The notes: generated by a model not told the origin, from the letters alone. Positions 46,240-55,463 are shown, counted from the first letter of the stretch. The stretch: 64,000 nt of DNA from Clostridia bacterium (GCA_003246365.1 QKAN01000190.1:57015-121014); one strand, 5' to 3'. A program made the numbers and translations.

Positions 46240-47676
46240 TTATTTCTTTCGAACGACGGTAACGCGCGGATTTAAACCGCCCGCTTCGGTTGTCAGCTCG
46301 GCGGCGACAATCAACCCGGGTTCGTTTTTCAGGCAGGCAGAAAGCAGGCGGTGTTCCATCGTATAGAGCACAGCAACGCCGTCGGCCGCCAGCAGTCGCG
46401 GTAACATCTTCACAAAACCGCGGTAGAGCGGTTCGTTGCTTTCGTGTGTGCCGACGCGGTTGCCGAACGGCATATTTGTCAGTATCAGGTCAAACGCATC
46501 GCGCGGCTCAAACTTGAGAATATCCTTGTGGACAAAGCGCGCGCCGCTGTGCGCGGCCTGCGCGTTCTCTCGCGCGGCGTCCAGGGTGCGCTCCGAGATA
46601 TCAACGCCGATGGTCGGCGTGTTTACCGCGCGCTCCAGTTCAAACAACAGCGTTCCGCTGCCGCAAAACGGATCCAGCGTACGCGGGCGTGCGCGCGAAA
46701 TAAAAGAGAGCGCGTAACGCGCGAGACACGCGGCGTGTACCGGATGGATGGAGGCAGGAATGGCGCGTTTGCGATATGCAAATCGCGTGTCCGGCACATC
46801 CTTCGGGCGAATGAATAAATTGCAGGTTTTCCGATTGCAGACAATGCGAAGTTCGTCCGCATAGCGGGAAGGATTGTCCCCGCCGCCGAGCGCAAGCGAT
46901 ACGGCGCGGATAAACGCGGACCGGTCGCCGTCGTAATCGCGCAATTCAATCCGGTAGGGACGCGAAAGCACGGGGGAAGCGAGCACGGCGATTGCGGTGG
47001 CATCCAACGAAATGGATTCAGCAACCGGAAGTAGAAGCTCTTGCGCACAGCGTAACTCCTGCAGCGTTTTGATCTGGTCGGTAACAACGTGAACCCCATC
47101 GGCAGCGAGCGTGCCCTGAAAACCGCGGGACAGTGTCTCCTTCAGGAGAATCTGACCGAATCCTTGCGGCGGCACCAGAAGCACTTCCATCGGGCTTTTC
47201 AAGCGATTTCTTGGCGGCAGGGGAACGTCTTTTTCCAGAACGGCAAGCGCTTTCCGGTGCGCTTCCAGAATATCGTTTACATGTTTGACTTCGGTTTCAT
47301 CCGCGGCTGTCGGCGGCACATATGCGTTTAACGCGGCAACTGCCTGCGCTCCGCCGATGCTGCCCAGCGCGAGCAGGATGGAGGGGACGACAAAACGCGT
47401 TTCCTCCGCGTTCAATGCCGAGATGAGCGCACCCGCGTCTTTTTTCTGCGCCAGTGCGCCTAAAAGACGCGCGGCATTTTTTCGCGCTTTGGGTTCACCG
47501 CCCGAAAGTAGCGCATAAATTTGGCTGCGGTCAGCGAGCAGGTTGTCGATGATGATTCGCGGAGCCTGTTTTTTTGCATGCGCGGTCAGCGCGGAAAGCG
47601 CGCCGACTGGATCGTCCGTCAATTGACCGGCGAGGCCGCGAAGCTCCTGTTCGGAAACGACGAGTTCGTTATGCAT
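46240..47676 (-). CDS. HEAT-repeat protein fused to an RNA/DNA N-methyltransferase domain
   Basis: About 478 residues. The first 150 residues are helical, HEAT/Armadillo-like (KARKNAARLLGALAQKKDAG, VVPSILLALGSIGGAQAVAA). A middle region (about 170-300) may be a THUMP-like RNA-binding part. The C-terminal half is a methyltransferase of the UPF0020/RlmKL-TrmN type: DPFCGSGTLLFELERA is motif I and LILTNMPFGNRVG is the N-P-P-F/Y-like motif IV, here with Met for the first Pro. ATG 47676 is chosen over 47688 because AAGGATG is correctly spaced and it overlaps the murG stop by eight bases. Target, probably tRNA or rRNA guanine, is inferred only. Confidence 0.82.
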   Translation of the reverse strand: MHNELVVSEQELRGLAGQLTDDPVGALSALTAHAKKQAPRIIIDNLLADRSQIYALLSGGEPKARKNAARLLGALAQKKDAGALISALNAEETRFVVPSILLALGSIGGAQAVAALNAYVPPTAADETEVKHVNDILEAHRKALAVLEKDVPLPPRNRLKSPMEVLLVPPQGFGQILLKETLSRGFQGTLAADGVHVVTDQIKTLQELRCAQELLLPVAESISLDATAIAVLASPVLSRPYRIELRDYDGDRSAFIRAVSLALGGGDNPSRYADELRIVCNRKTCNLFIRPKDVPDTRFAYRKRAIPASIHPVHAACLARYALSFISRARPRTLDPFCGSGTLLFELERAVNTPTIGVDISERTLDAARENAQAAHSGARFVHKDILKFEPRDAFDLILTNMPFGNRVGTHESNEPLYRGFVKMLPRLLAADGVAVLYTMEHRLLSACLKNEPGLIVAAELTTEAGGLNPRVTVVRKK

Positions 47677-48751
47677 GATTTGCCGCATCCTTAATGATCT
47701 TTAAGATCGCTTGTGTGCCGTCGGAGCGCGTGTCTTCGCACATCATTTCAGAAAACGCTGCGCGGTTTGCGTATAGGTCGTCAATCGCAACAACGAGGGA
47801 TTCCGCCGTCGCCGTGTTTTGATCGAGCACTTTTGCATAGCCCTTCTTCTCAAAATACTTTGCGTTTAACAACTGATCTCCGCGTGTGCTGGCCGATGTG
47901 AGCGGCACCAGAATGCTGGGCTTATTCAGCGCGAGCAGCTCAAACACGCTGTTTGCGCCGGCGCGGGAGAGCACGATATCGCTCAGCGCGAACAGATCCG
48001 GTAACTCTTTGTCGATGTATTCATATTGGTTATAACCGCAGGCGGCGCAATTGCAATCGTTTTTACCGCGTCCGCAAAGATGGATTACGTCATAGGTTTG
48101 CGACAAAACAGGCAGCGCTTCACGGACGAGTTCGTTGAGCTTCAGCGCACCGAGGCTGCCGCCCATCACGAGCAACACGGGTTTTTCGCCCGATAGTCCG
48201 GTGAAGGCCAACGCGCGTTCGCGGCTGCCTTCATACAGGGCAGGGCGAATCGGCGTTCCGGTGAAAATGCCTTTTCCATCCGGAATATGCGGCAGGGTGT
48301 CCTCAAAACTCACGCAGACCTTGTCCGTAAACCGCGTTGCAATCCGGTTGCTCAAGCCGGGGGAATAGTCCGATTCGTGCGCGACGACAGGCACCTTTCC
48401 CGCGCCAAGCACGACGGGAACGGAAACAAAGCCGCCCTTGCTAAAGATGACGTCCGGTCTGATCTGCCGAATCAATTTGCGTGCCTGAAAATAGCCCTTG
48501 ATCACTCGAAACGGATCGATGAAGTTTTGCCAGGAAAAATAGCGGCGAAGTTTGCCCGTTGAAACGCCGTGAAAATGGACGCCTTCGAGCGAAGAGATCA
48601 ATCCTTTTTCCATGCCGCTGGTAGAACCGATATAGTGAACTTCCCAGCCTTCTTTCAACAGCGGTTCGATGAGCGCGATATTCGGGGTTACGTGCCCCGC
48701 CGTGCCGCCGCCGGTAAAAATGATGCGTTTCGTGATGTTTGAAGATTCCAT
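47669..48751 (-). CDS. murG: UDP-GlcNAc:lipid I N-acetylglucosaminyltransferase MurG
   Basis: Peripheral membrane GT-B enzyme converting lipid I to lipid II. Motifs are FTGGGTAGHVTPNIALI, IRPDVIFSKGGFVSVPVV, VAHESDYSPGLSNR, VLLVMGGSLGALKLNELV and the donor-binding SRAGANSVFELLALNKPSIL. A cysteine-rich insert (GKNDCNCAACGYNQYEY) occurs before the EYIDKELPDLFA segment. The start is ATG 48751 behind GGGGGAAC. It is not in a dcw cluster; instead it is coupled to a methyltransferase, which suggests it could be a second MurG copy. Confidence 0.93.
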   Translation of the reverse strand: MESSNITKRIIFTGGGTAGHVTPNIALIEPLLKEGWEVHYIGSTSGMEKGLISSLEGVHFHGVSTGKLRRYFSWQNFIDPFRVIKGYFQARKLIRQIRPDVIFSKGGFVSVPVVLGAGKVPVVAHESDYSPGLSNRIATRFTDKVCVSFEDTLPHIPDGKGIFTGTPIRPALYEGSRERALAFTGLSGEKPVLLVMGGSLGALKLNELVREALPVLSQTYDVIHLCGRGKNDCNCAACGYNQYEYIDKELPDLFALSDIVLSRAGANSVFELLALNKPSILVPLTSASTRGDQLLNAKYFEKKGYAKVLDQNTATAESLVVAIDDLYANRAAFSEMMCEDTRSDGTQAILKIIKDAANHA

Positions 48752-48770
48752 AATATATTTCGTTCCCCCG

Positions 48771-48805
48771 AAAAACCACACGACCGGCGAGAACCGATCG
48801 TGTGG
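48771..48805 (-). terminator. Terminator of the PBP gene (minus strand)
   Basis: CCACACGATCGG-TTCTCG-CCGGTCGTGTGG followed by TTTTT on the minus strand, 65 bases after the PBP stop and just before the murG ribosome site. Confidence 0.87.
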
Positions 48806-48870
48806 TATAGTACGATTCTAATTCAGTTTATGCCCGAATCAATGGTTTGTCTACAGAAACTTGATTCCGC

Positions 48871-51849
48871 TTAACCTTCGGTTTCGTTGAGCACGTCGTC
48901 CTTCAACAGCGCGCGGGCGATGTCGAACTTCATCTGTGCCCATTCTTCCGGCGCGGTCGTCAGGTCGATTTCCAGCATGATGCAGACGAGACGCGCGTCT
49001 TCTGCGTCAACCTTTACGCCGTCTTTGCTGTCGCGCCAGCAGATGAACCATGCGAGTTCCTTCGTCTTGTCGTTGTTGATTTCGGCGGTGCCTGTTTTTC
49101 CGGCCATGGTATAGCCCAGATCAAGCGGCGACTTGGTGATGAAACTCTTTGTCAGATAGCGCGCGGTGCCGTCGGTGCAAACCTTGAGCAGAGCGGGGTA
49201 GATGTTGTCGATCGTCCCCTGCTGCAGAATAGTACGGTAGATTTTTGGTTCGTTCTGCTGAACGAGCGTATAGTCCGTTCCGTCTGCATGCCAGATACTG
49301 TCCACAAGATACGGCTGCATGATAACGCCGTCGTTGGCATAGGCGGAGGCATAGCAAGCCATCTGTAACGGCGACATCAGAATTTCACCCTGACCATAAC
49401 CCGTAACCGCGAGGTCATATTCGTTGAGCGGAGTATCTTCCGTACGTTCATTTGCCAACTGCGGCTGGCTGACGTCGAGACCATAGAGCATTTTCTCGAG
49501 TACAAGATGTACGTTGGGCACTTCGCTATAGCTGCCGTCTGCGTTTTCTTTCCAGAGACTGGTTCCACCCTCGGCGAGGTTCATCCAGGACACTTGTTCC
49601 GTATCGCTCGGATTCACCTGCCAGTAGAGGCGGGGCAGTGTGCCGTCGGCTTCCAGTTCTATGGTTGTGTTCCAGCCAATCTTATCCATGAATTCCTGGA
49701 ATTTTGTCCAACCCATACGCATCGCTGCATAAGAGAAGAAGATATTATCCGATGAGATAATGGAGTTGATCATGTTCATCGGAGAAGGACGGCTGTCGCT
49801 TCTTGTACGAACCAACGCGTGGTCGTTACTCTGCTCGTTCCAGGTTAAGTCACTGGAATTGTCGGCGAGATTCGCAAGGAACGTTTCAGAAGGATACCAC
49901 TGATCATTGCTGATCTCTTCGGACGCAGGGAATACGTCGTTGATGGTCATGGTGTTTGTTTCCAGCAGAGCCGCGCTGGTCATGAGTTTAAACACTGAAC
50001 CGGGCGTATACAAACCTTGCGTGGCACGGTTGTAAAGCGGGATATCCGGGTCTGTCTGTAACGCTTCCCAATCTTCAATCGGAAGGCCTCGGCTCAGGTC
50101 GTTCAGGTCGAATCCGGGCCATGAGGTCATCGCTTGAATAGCGCCGGTTTTGGGATTTAATACGATAACGCTGCCGTGTATCTTTTCGTCGTATACGACG
50201 GTGTCGATGACGTCTTCAAGCCGTTCCTGCAACTCTGGAATAATGGTCAGATGCAGGTCGTTGCCGTCCACCGCATCGGTGGAATACAGCATGCCCCGGC
50301 TGCCGCCTTCCTTGGTTTGAATATAGGTAAAGCGTCCGTTGGTACCCAGCAGCTGGTCTTCATAGAGCTGCTCCAGGCCGTATTTGCCGATGTAACTGTC
50401 GCCGTTGTATCGTGTATCGGTCGTCACGTAGCGGTCGTTTGCTGCATCGTACGTGATATCGCCATACGTTTCAAAGTTGATCTTCTCTTTTTTGGAGATG
50501 ATACCGGCGTAGCCAACGATGTGGCAAAGCGAACTTCCGTTGGGATAATATCGCAATGTGCCGTAGTTGGCGGTGTCGATTGCAAGACCGGTGATGGCGA
50601 GCAATCGGGTTTTCAAGTCCGTCGTCGCCTCATCCGGATAGAAAGTTTTTAGTTTAACGAAATCGTTTCGAACTTTGGTGAGCGCTTCGCGCACTTCATC
50701 TTCGGTCATTTCCATTTCCGGCACATCGGCAACCGCCTTGATGAATTCGCTCACATCCGGAATTGTGCTGGGCACGCAGAAGATGGTGACCGCACTTACA
50801 TTCTGCGCGTAAGGTTCGCCGTATGCGAGGATTTCTCCGCGGTTTGCTTGCAAAACGCCGACGCGCAGGCTGTCGCCCCATTCCATATCCGGAAAGATCA
50901 GGCTGGGCGACCAATTGATGGTCCAGCGGTGTTCAATGCGGTTTGCCTCAATGGTGAAATCGTAGGTAAGGTCTTCGTTCGCGCGTTCACTGTGATAGGT
51001 GAGCGTATAGTTCACTGTCGCGATGATTTCACCGTCGAGAACATCCGTCGCCGTATAGTCGATGCCGGTGAGTTCCAGCTCGTCAAAAATGCTCTGGTAA
51101 CGCTCGATAAACTCCACCTTCGTGATGGTGGTTTCTACTTCGTCGGCTGTTTCATCCGTGGTTTCGTCTGTTGCCGCCGGCGTTGCCGTTGCGTTCGGGT
51201 CGGCCGTTGCGTTGGGATCGGGCGTATCGGTAATGGTCGGCGTCGCCGTGTCTTCCGGCGCGGGCGTCATGTCCGTGTCGCGCTGGTCGGCGGGAATCTG
51301 ACTCTCGTCTACCATGTCGGGATCGGGGGTGGCATCCGGGTCAATAGTAGCGTCCGGGTCGGCGGTTGCATCCGGGTCAACGGTCGCGTCCGGATCCGGC
51401 GTTGCGTCGGGATCGACGGTGGCGGAAGTTTCGTCCATGGGATATTCGCCCGTTTCGGGGTCGGGTGTAAACCCGTTTTCAATGACGGGCGTCGGCGTCG
51501 CAAATTCCGGTGTAGGCGTTGCGGAGGCCTCCGGTGTGGGGGTTCCTTCCTCCGGTGTGGGCGTTGGCGTTTCCGCCTTGTCCAAACCAAATACCTGCCG
51601 CCAAATCTCGCGGTTTTCTTCTTTCTCTTTTTCTTCTTCGGCAACGCGGGCTTCGCGTTCTTCTTCGGTTTCCGGCGCTTTAATGCTGTCCGCAAGCATT
51701 TCGTAGGCTTTGTCGAAATCTTGCGAACAGATATAGTCCAGGAATCGATAACAGTAATCGCTGCCGCGCGTAACGATCGAACAGCCAAGGTTCAGACCGA
51801 ACATGCCCAGCATAACAACAGCGATTAAAAATGCAAAAAATCGTTTCAT
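48871..51849 (-). CDS. Class B penicillin-binding protein with a split MecA_N domain
   Basis: 992-residue transpeptidase that crosslinks peptidoglycan outside the membrane. N-terminal membrane helix; then an NTF2-like MecA_N domain, the dimerisation domain (about 285-560) and the transpeptidase domain (about 560-985). The active-site motifs are TPGSVFK (nucleophile Ser, about residue 613), SSDN (SxN, about 698) and AGKTGTAE (KTG, about 916). The MecA_N part is interrupted: SDYCYRFLDYICSQDFDKAY is separated from VEFIERYQSIFDELEL by about 190 acidic, Thr/Pro-rich residues with DPDAT repeats. MecA_N PBPs include beta-lactam-tolerant PBP2a and PBP3 types, but affinity here is unknown. An extended -10 promoter is upstream. 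Confidence 0.92.
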   Translation of the reverse strand: MKRFFAFLIAVVMLGMFGLNLGCSIVTRGSDYCYRFLDYICSQDFDKAYEMLADSIKAPETEEEREARVAEEEKEKEENREIWRQVFGLDKAETPTPTPEEGTPTPEASATPTPEFATPTPVIENGFTPDPETGEYPMDETSATVDPDATPDPDATVDPDATADPDATIDPDATPDPDMVDESQIPADQRDTDMTPAPEDTATPTITDTPDPNATADPNATATPAATDETTDETADEVETTITKVEFIERYQSIFDELELTGIDYTATDVLDGEIIATVNYTLTYHSERANEDLTYDFTIEANRIEHRWTINWSPSLIFPDMEWGDSLRVGVLQANRGEILAYGEPYAQNVSAVTIFCVPSTIPDVSEFIKAVADVPEMEMTEDEVREALTKVRNDFVKLKTFYPDEATTDLKTRLLAITGLAIDTANYGTLRYYPNGSSLCHIVGYAGIISKKEKINFETYGDITYDAANDRYVTTDTRYNGDSYIGKYGLEQLYEDQLLGTNGRFTYIQTKEGGSRGMLYSTDAVDGNDLHLTIIPELQERLEDVIDTVVYDEKIHGSVIVLNPKTGAIQAMTSWPGFDLNDLSRGLPIEDWEALQTDPDIPLYNRATQGLYTPGSVFKLMTSAALLETNTMTINDVFPASEEISNDQWYPSETFLANLADNSSDLTWNEQSNDHALVRTRSDSRPSPMNMINSIISSDNIFFSYAAMRMGWTKFQEFMDKIGWNTTIELEADGTLPRLYWQVNPSDTEQVSWMNLAEGGTSLWKENADGSYSEVPNVHLVLEKMLYGLDVSQPQLANERTEDTPLNEYDLAVTGYGQGEILMSPLQMACYASAYANDGVIMQPYLVDSIWHADGTDYTLVQQNEPKIYRTILQQGTIDNIYPALLKVCTDGTARYLTKSFITKSPLDLGYTMAGKTGTAEINNDKTKELAWFICWRDSKDGVKVDAEDARLVCIMLEIDLTTAPEEWAQMKFDIARALLKDDVLNETEG
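51316..51420 (-). repeat. In-frame DPDAT-coding tandem repeat inside the PBP gene
   Basis: About six imperfect 18-base units encoding VDPDAT/PDPDAT/ADPDAT/IDPDAT at residues about 143-178. Codons vary between units, so the peptide repeat is maintained better than the DNA repeat. Confidence 0.85.
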
Positions 51850-51894
51850 GAATTATCCTGTTTCTTTGTGATTTACCCCCGGTAAAGCGTTATT

Positions 51895-51903
51895 ATTATA
51901 CCA
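51895..51903 (-). promoter_or_regulatory. Extended -10 promoter of the PBP gene
   Basis: TGGTATAAT on the minus strand, about 45 bases before the PBP start; no strong -35. Confidence 0.6.
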
Positions 51904-51984
51904 AATGTGCCACAAGGGGGAAGTGAAACCGAAAAAAGTTAATAATCCTGCCACGATTGACCGCCCAAACGGGTCGATTGTGAA

Positions 51985-52009
51985 GAAAAAAATCCCGCGC
52001 GCACGCGGG
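51985..52009 (-). terminator. Terminator of the SDR gene (minus strand)
   Basis: TCCCGCG-TGCG-CGCGGGA followed by TTTTTT on the minus strand. Confidence 0.88.
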
Positions 52010-52036
52010 AATCCGCAACAGGAAAATCAGGTTTCT

Positions 52037-52918
52037 TCAGGTGAATTCGTCTTCTTTTGCCGCCAGCGGATCGTCGGTATATCCGCAAAGCCGCAGGCTG
52101 AGCGCGTAAAGGCGTTCGGCGCTTTCCAAGTTTTTGGATGCGGCGCTGGAAGGCTCAATTCTGCAGCGGTAAAAATATTCTCCGCTGACGGAGGCAAGCG
52201 CTGGGTCGGCGGTAAGATACACGCTGGTTTTCGCTCCCTCGTCGCTGGTCATAAACAGTATTTTCATTAGCGAAGCAACCCAGCGAAAGCGATTGTTCGC
52301 GCGGTTGACGACGATATCCGTCGCGACGATGCCGGGGTGAACGGCGTTGATGGTGATTCGGCTGTTTCGCGCGCGGAGTTTTTGCGACAAAGCACGGGTA
52401 AAGAGCAGGTTGCAGAGCTTGCTCTGGCCATAGGCGGAAAAGCGGTTATAGCCGTGTGTAAAGTTGATGTCGTTCCAATGCACGTCGCCCCATGCGTGGG
52501 CAACGCTGCTCATCATGACGATTCGTCCTTGCTCGCTTTTTTCCAATAATGGTAAGAGCAATAAGGTCAGCAGAAACGCGCCGAGGTAATTGACGCCGAA
52601 ACTGCGTTCATATCCCTGCGTTGTTTCCTCACGTCGGCGGCCGAGGATGCCCGCATTGTTGATCAGCGCGTCGAGACGGTCGTATTTTTGCGAAAATGCG
52701 GCGGCGAATGCGCGCACGCTGTCGAGATCGGCAAGGTCGAGATGCATCAATTCGAAACAACGTCCGCCGAAACACATGAGGTCGCTCATCGCGGCTTCGC
52801 CGCGCTCCTTCGAGCGGCAGGCGAGAATTACGGTTGCGCCCATGTCCGCCAGCTGCGCGGCGGTCGCTTTTCCGATGCCGGAGTTCGCGCCCGTCACGAT
52901 TACGATTTTTCCCGTCAT
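52037..52918 (-). CDS. Short-chain dehydrogenase/reductase (SDR family)
   Basis: 293-residue NAD(P)-dependent oxidoreductase of the retinol dehydrogenase-like SDR group. It has the cofactor motif VTGANSGIGKATA, basic CRSKERGEAA after strand two (favouring NADP), the NNAG motif ALINNAGILG, the catalytic Ser in MMSSVAHAWG and the YGQSK active-site pair, then HPGIVATDI. I prefer ATG 52918, which has GGATGGAA upstream; ATG 52930 coincides with the expected transcription start and would give a leaderless message. Substrate unknown. It is transcribed alone between two terminators/promoters. Confidence 0.92.
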   Translation of the reverse strand: MTGKIVIVTGANSGIGKATAAQLADMGATVILACRSKERGEAAMSDLMCFGGRCFELMHLDLADLDSVRAFAAAFSQKYDRLDALINNAGILGRRREETTQGYERSFGVNYLGAFLLTLLLLPLLEKSEQGRIVMMSSVAHAWGDVHWNDINFTHGYNRFSAYGQSKLCNLLFTRALSQKLRARNSRITINAVHPGIVATDIVVNRANNRFRWVASLMKILFMTSDEGAKTSVYLTADPALASVSGEYFYRCRIEPSSAASKNLESAERLYALSLRLCGYTDDPLAAKEDEFT

Positions 52919-52937
52919 GTTTCCATCCATGCGATTG

Positions 52938-52966
52938 AGTATATACAAATATGGCATACGGCGCAA
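52938..52966 (-). promoter_or_regulatory. Promoter of the SDR gene (minus strand)
   Basis: TTGCGC, 17 bases, TATACT. The expected start site is about 52931, directly before ATG 52930. Confidence 0.6.
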
Positions 52967-53133
52967 CACAAACACGCGGCATTGTTGCGTTGGTTTGCTG
53001 GCGCGGGAAATCCGACCTTTTCGTTTGCGGTGAAAATCGGTATACTATTGTTAATTCGATAGACATGTTGAAGAACGAATACTGACGCGACTTGCCGGAA
53101 AGGCCGCGGCGCAAGCTGCGCGGAGGAAAAAAT

Positions 53134-54030
53134 ATGTTTTTAGCAGACGGTTGGAAAGATTTTCGCGTGTTGGACGCGGGCGGCGGCATGAAGCTGGAAC
53201 GCTGGAAAGGCGTTACACTGCTTCGTCCCGATCCGCAGGCGGTTTGGCCGATGGAAGAACACGCGGCGGACGCGGTGTATATCCGCTCCGAAACCGGCGG
53301 CGGACACTGGGAGGAGCGCAAGACTCTGCCGGAATCCTGGCAGGTGTCCTATCGTGACCTGACGTTTGTGGTGCGCCCGACCGGATTTAAGCACACGGGG
53401 CTGTTTCCGGAGCAGGCGGTCAATTGGGACTGGATGCGCGGCGAACTCGACCGCTGGCAGCAGACGCACGACCGCGCGCCGAAGGTGCTGAATCTCTTTG
53501 CATACACCGGCGGGGCGACGCTCGCCTGCGCAAAATCCGGCGCGGAAGTGGTGCATGTGGATGCGGCGAAAGGCATGGTTGCCTGGGCAAAGGACAACGC
53601 CGCCGCAAGCGGACTGGGCGACGCACCGATTCGCTATATCGTGGATGACTGCGTCAAATTCGTGAAGCGCGAAATACGCCGCTGCAACCACTACGACGCG
53701 GTGGTCATGGATCCGCCGAGCTACGGACGCGGGCCGACGGGTGAACTTTGGAAAATTGAAAACGATCTCTATCCGCTGGTTGCGGATTGCGCCCAGCTTT
53801 TGAGCGAAACACCCGCTTTTTTCTTGGTCAACTCATACACCACGGGCCTTGCCGCGAGCGTGCTGAGCAATGTTCTGCGCGTTGCGTTGCCGGAAGGTAG
53901 CGTTACGTCCGACGAAGTAGGGTTACCGATTGAACGGGGCAATCTCGTGCTGCCCTGCGGCGAAAGCGGACGCTGGACACCGAAGAAGAAATTCTCGCGC
54001 GCATATGCGGACTTAAACCGCGCGGATTAA
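53134..54030 (+). CDS. Class I SAM-dependent methyltransferase, RlmI/RlmK-like
   Basis: 298-residue protein resembling the catalytic part of rRNA large-subunit m5C/m7G methyltransferases but without a PUA domain. The SAM motif is VLNLFAYTGGATLACAKSG and motif IV is VVMDPPSYGRGPTGELW, matching the D-P-P-S/K-[YF] pattern. The N-terminal ADGWKDFRVLDAGGGMKLERW and FKHTGLFPEQAVNWDWM segments are typical for this subgroup. Start ATG 53134 lies behind GGAGGAAAAAAT. A possible TATACT -10 is at 53041. The next gene, another RNA modification enzyme, follows 27 bases later, so an RNA-modification operon is likely. Confidence 0.88.
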   Translation: MFLADGWKDFRVLDAGGGMKLERWKGVTLLRPDPQAVWPMEEHAADAVYIRSETGGGHWEERKTLPESWQVSYRDLTFVVRPTGFKHTGLFPEQAVNWDWMRGELDRWQQTHDRAPKVLNLFAYTGGATLACAKSGAEVVHVDAAKGMVAWAKDNAAASGLGDAPIRYIVDDCVKFVKREIRRCNHYDAVVMDPPSYGRGPTGELWKIENDLYPLVADCAQLLSETPAFFLVNSYTTGLAASVLSNVLRVALPEGSVTSDEVGLPIERGNLVLPCGESGRWTPKKKFSRAYADLNRAD

Positions 54031-54057
54031 CACAAAGCGAAACGGAAAGCGAACGAA

Positions 54058-55386
54058 TTGGAAGAACAGGCAGCCTTGTCCAAACTCCGGCGGGACGAGC
54101 GCACGGAGAGCGGCATCCGAATTTTATACGAGGACAATCATCTTCTCGTGGTCGAAAAGCCAGTCAACCTGCCGGTGCAGGCGGACAGCTCCGGCGACGA
54201 GGATTTGCTGACGCTGCTCAAAAAATATCTGCGCGACCGCTATGAAAAACCGGGTGAGGCATATCTTGGCCTCGTGCACCGGCTCGACCGTCCGGTTGGC
54301 GGGGTGATGGCGTTTGCGAAAACCAGCAAAGCCGCGGCGCGGCTGAGCGCGCAGTTTAACACGCACGAAGCGAAAAAGCGATATGCCGCGATCGTAACGG
54401 GCCGACCGAAACCGCGCGATTATCTCGTGGATTGGCTGTATAAAGATGAAACCACGTTTTCTTCCCGCGTGGTGCCAAAGGGAACCGAAGGCGCGAAGGA
54501 AGCGCGGTTGAGTTACGCTCTGCTTGGGCAGGCGGAACAAACGGCGCTCGTCGATGTGGAACTCTACACCGGCAGGCCGCACCAAATCCGCGTGCAGCTC
54601 ATGCACGCCGGATATCCGATTTTTGGCGATCAGCGTTATGCGAAGGAAAATGCAGGAGAGCAGATTCGCCTCTGGGCATATGCGCTCACGCTGACGCATC
54701 CGACGCAAAAAGAACCAATGACATTTTTCTCCGCTCCGCCGTGGGACGAGGCGGCGTTTGCGCCGCAAATCGCGCTGCTGCCTGCGTTTTCCGTTTGCCG
54801 GGGGGTCTATCTGGACGGAGACTGCATCGCCGTGGACAAAAACGCGGGTGTGGAGACGGAGGGGGAACTGCTCGGCGAACTGGAGTCGCTGTTTGAAAGC
54901 GTGTATCCCGTGCACCGGTTGGACGCAAACACGGAGGGGATTGTACTCTTCGCGCGGACGGAAGAGAGCGCGGAGCGATATGAGCAGTTGTTTTATACCC
55001 ATGATTTGCGAAAAATCTATCATGCCGTGGTGCGCGGTGTGCCGAAACAGGAAGACCGCCTCGTGCACTGGGTAAAAAAAGACGCGGACGAATCGTATGT
55101 CCGCATTTGTCGCGAGGGGGATGCGGGCACGCAGCGATGCGAGTTGAGCTATCGTGTGCTCGGGAGCGACGGCGAAGCGAGTCTACTCGAAATCGAGCTC
55201 TTCACCGGACGCACGCATCAGATTCGCGTGCAGATGGCGGCAATCGGTCATCCGGTTGTGGGAGACGACAAATACGGCGACCGGGATTTCAACAAGCTCC
55301 GCAAAAAGAAAACCCAGCAACTCCTAGCCAAATGGTTGGAGATCGACGGGCATGTGTTTGAGAGCTTGCGGGAGCTGGAACTTTGA
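54058..55386 (+). CDS. Double-domain RluA-family pseudouridine synthase
   Basis: 442 residues made of two RluA-type pseudouridine synthase domains in tandem. Domain 1 (about 20-235) has YEDNHLLVVEKPVNLPVQ, the catalytic HRLDRPVGGVMAFAKT and GRPHQIRVQLMHAGYPIFGD. Domain 2 (about 245-440) has YLDGDCIAVDKNAGVETEG, HRLDANTEGIVLFART and GRTHQIRVQMAAIGHPVVGD. Both keep the catalytic Asp and the late Arg-containing motif, so both may be active. Single RluA enzymes are normally 220-330 residues with one domain. TTG start with GGAAAG upstream; no ATG is available nearby. Target uridines in rRNA or tRNA unknown. Confidence 0.9.
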   Translation: MEEQAALSKLRRDERTESGIRILYEDNHLLVVEKPVNLPVQADSSGDEDLLTLLKKYLRDRYEKPGEAYLGLVHRLDRPVGGVMAFAKTSKAAARLSAQFNTHEAKKRYAAIVTGRPKPRDYLVDWLYKDETTFSSRVVPKGTEGAKEARLSYALLGQAEQTALVDVELYTGRPHQIRVQLMHAGYPIFGDQRYAKENAGEQIRLWAYALTLTHPTQKEPMTFFSAPPWDEAAFAPQIALLPAFSVCRGVYLDGDCIAVDKNAGVETEGELLGELESLFESVYPVHRLDANTEGIVLFARTEESAERYEQLFYTHDLRKIYHAVVRGVPKQEDRLVHWVKKDADESYVRICREGDAGTQRCELSYRVLGSDGEASLLEIELFTGRTHQIRVQMAAIGHPVVGDDKYGDRDFNKLRKKKTQQLLAKWLEIDGHVFESLRELEL

Positions 55387-55463
55387 TTTTTCACGCTATG
55401 TCGTGATTACGGATGAATAAAAATAGAGAGAGAAATGCTCTGAAAATTGATCGTGAGAATTCT

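Noticed and set aside
51305-51430. CRISPR-like or minisatellite array
   Set aside because: The repeat is in frame, encodes DPDAT units, has no spacers and lies inside the PBP gene.
50848-51828. 326-residue plus-strand ORF opposite the PBP gene
   Set aside because: Its Gly/Arg/Val-rich repeats mirror the DPDAT and Thr/Pro codons of the PBP; no start context or family.
53018-53046. Promoter TTTTCG-17-TATACT before the RlmI/K-like gene
   Set aside because: The -10 is good but the -35 is poor and there is no TGn extension; mentioned in the gene entry but not listed as a feature.
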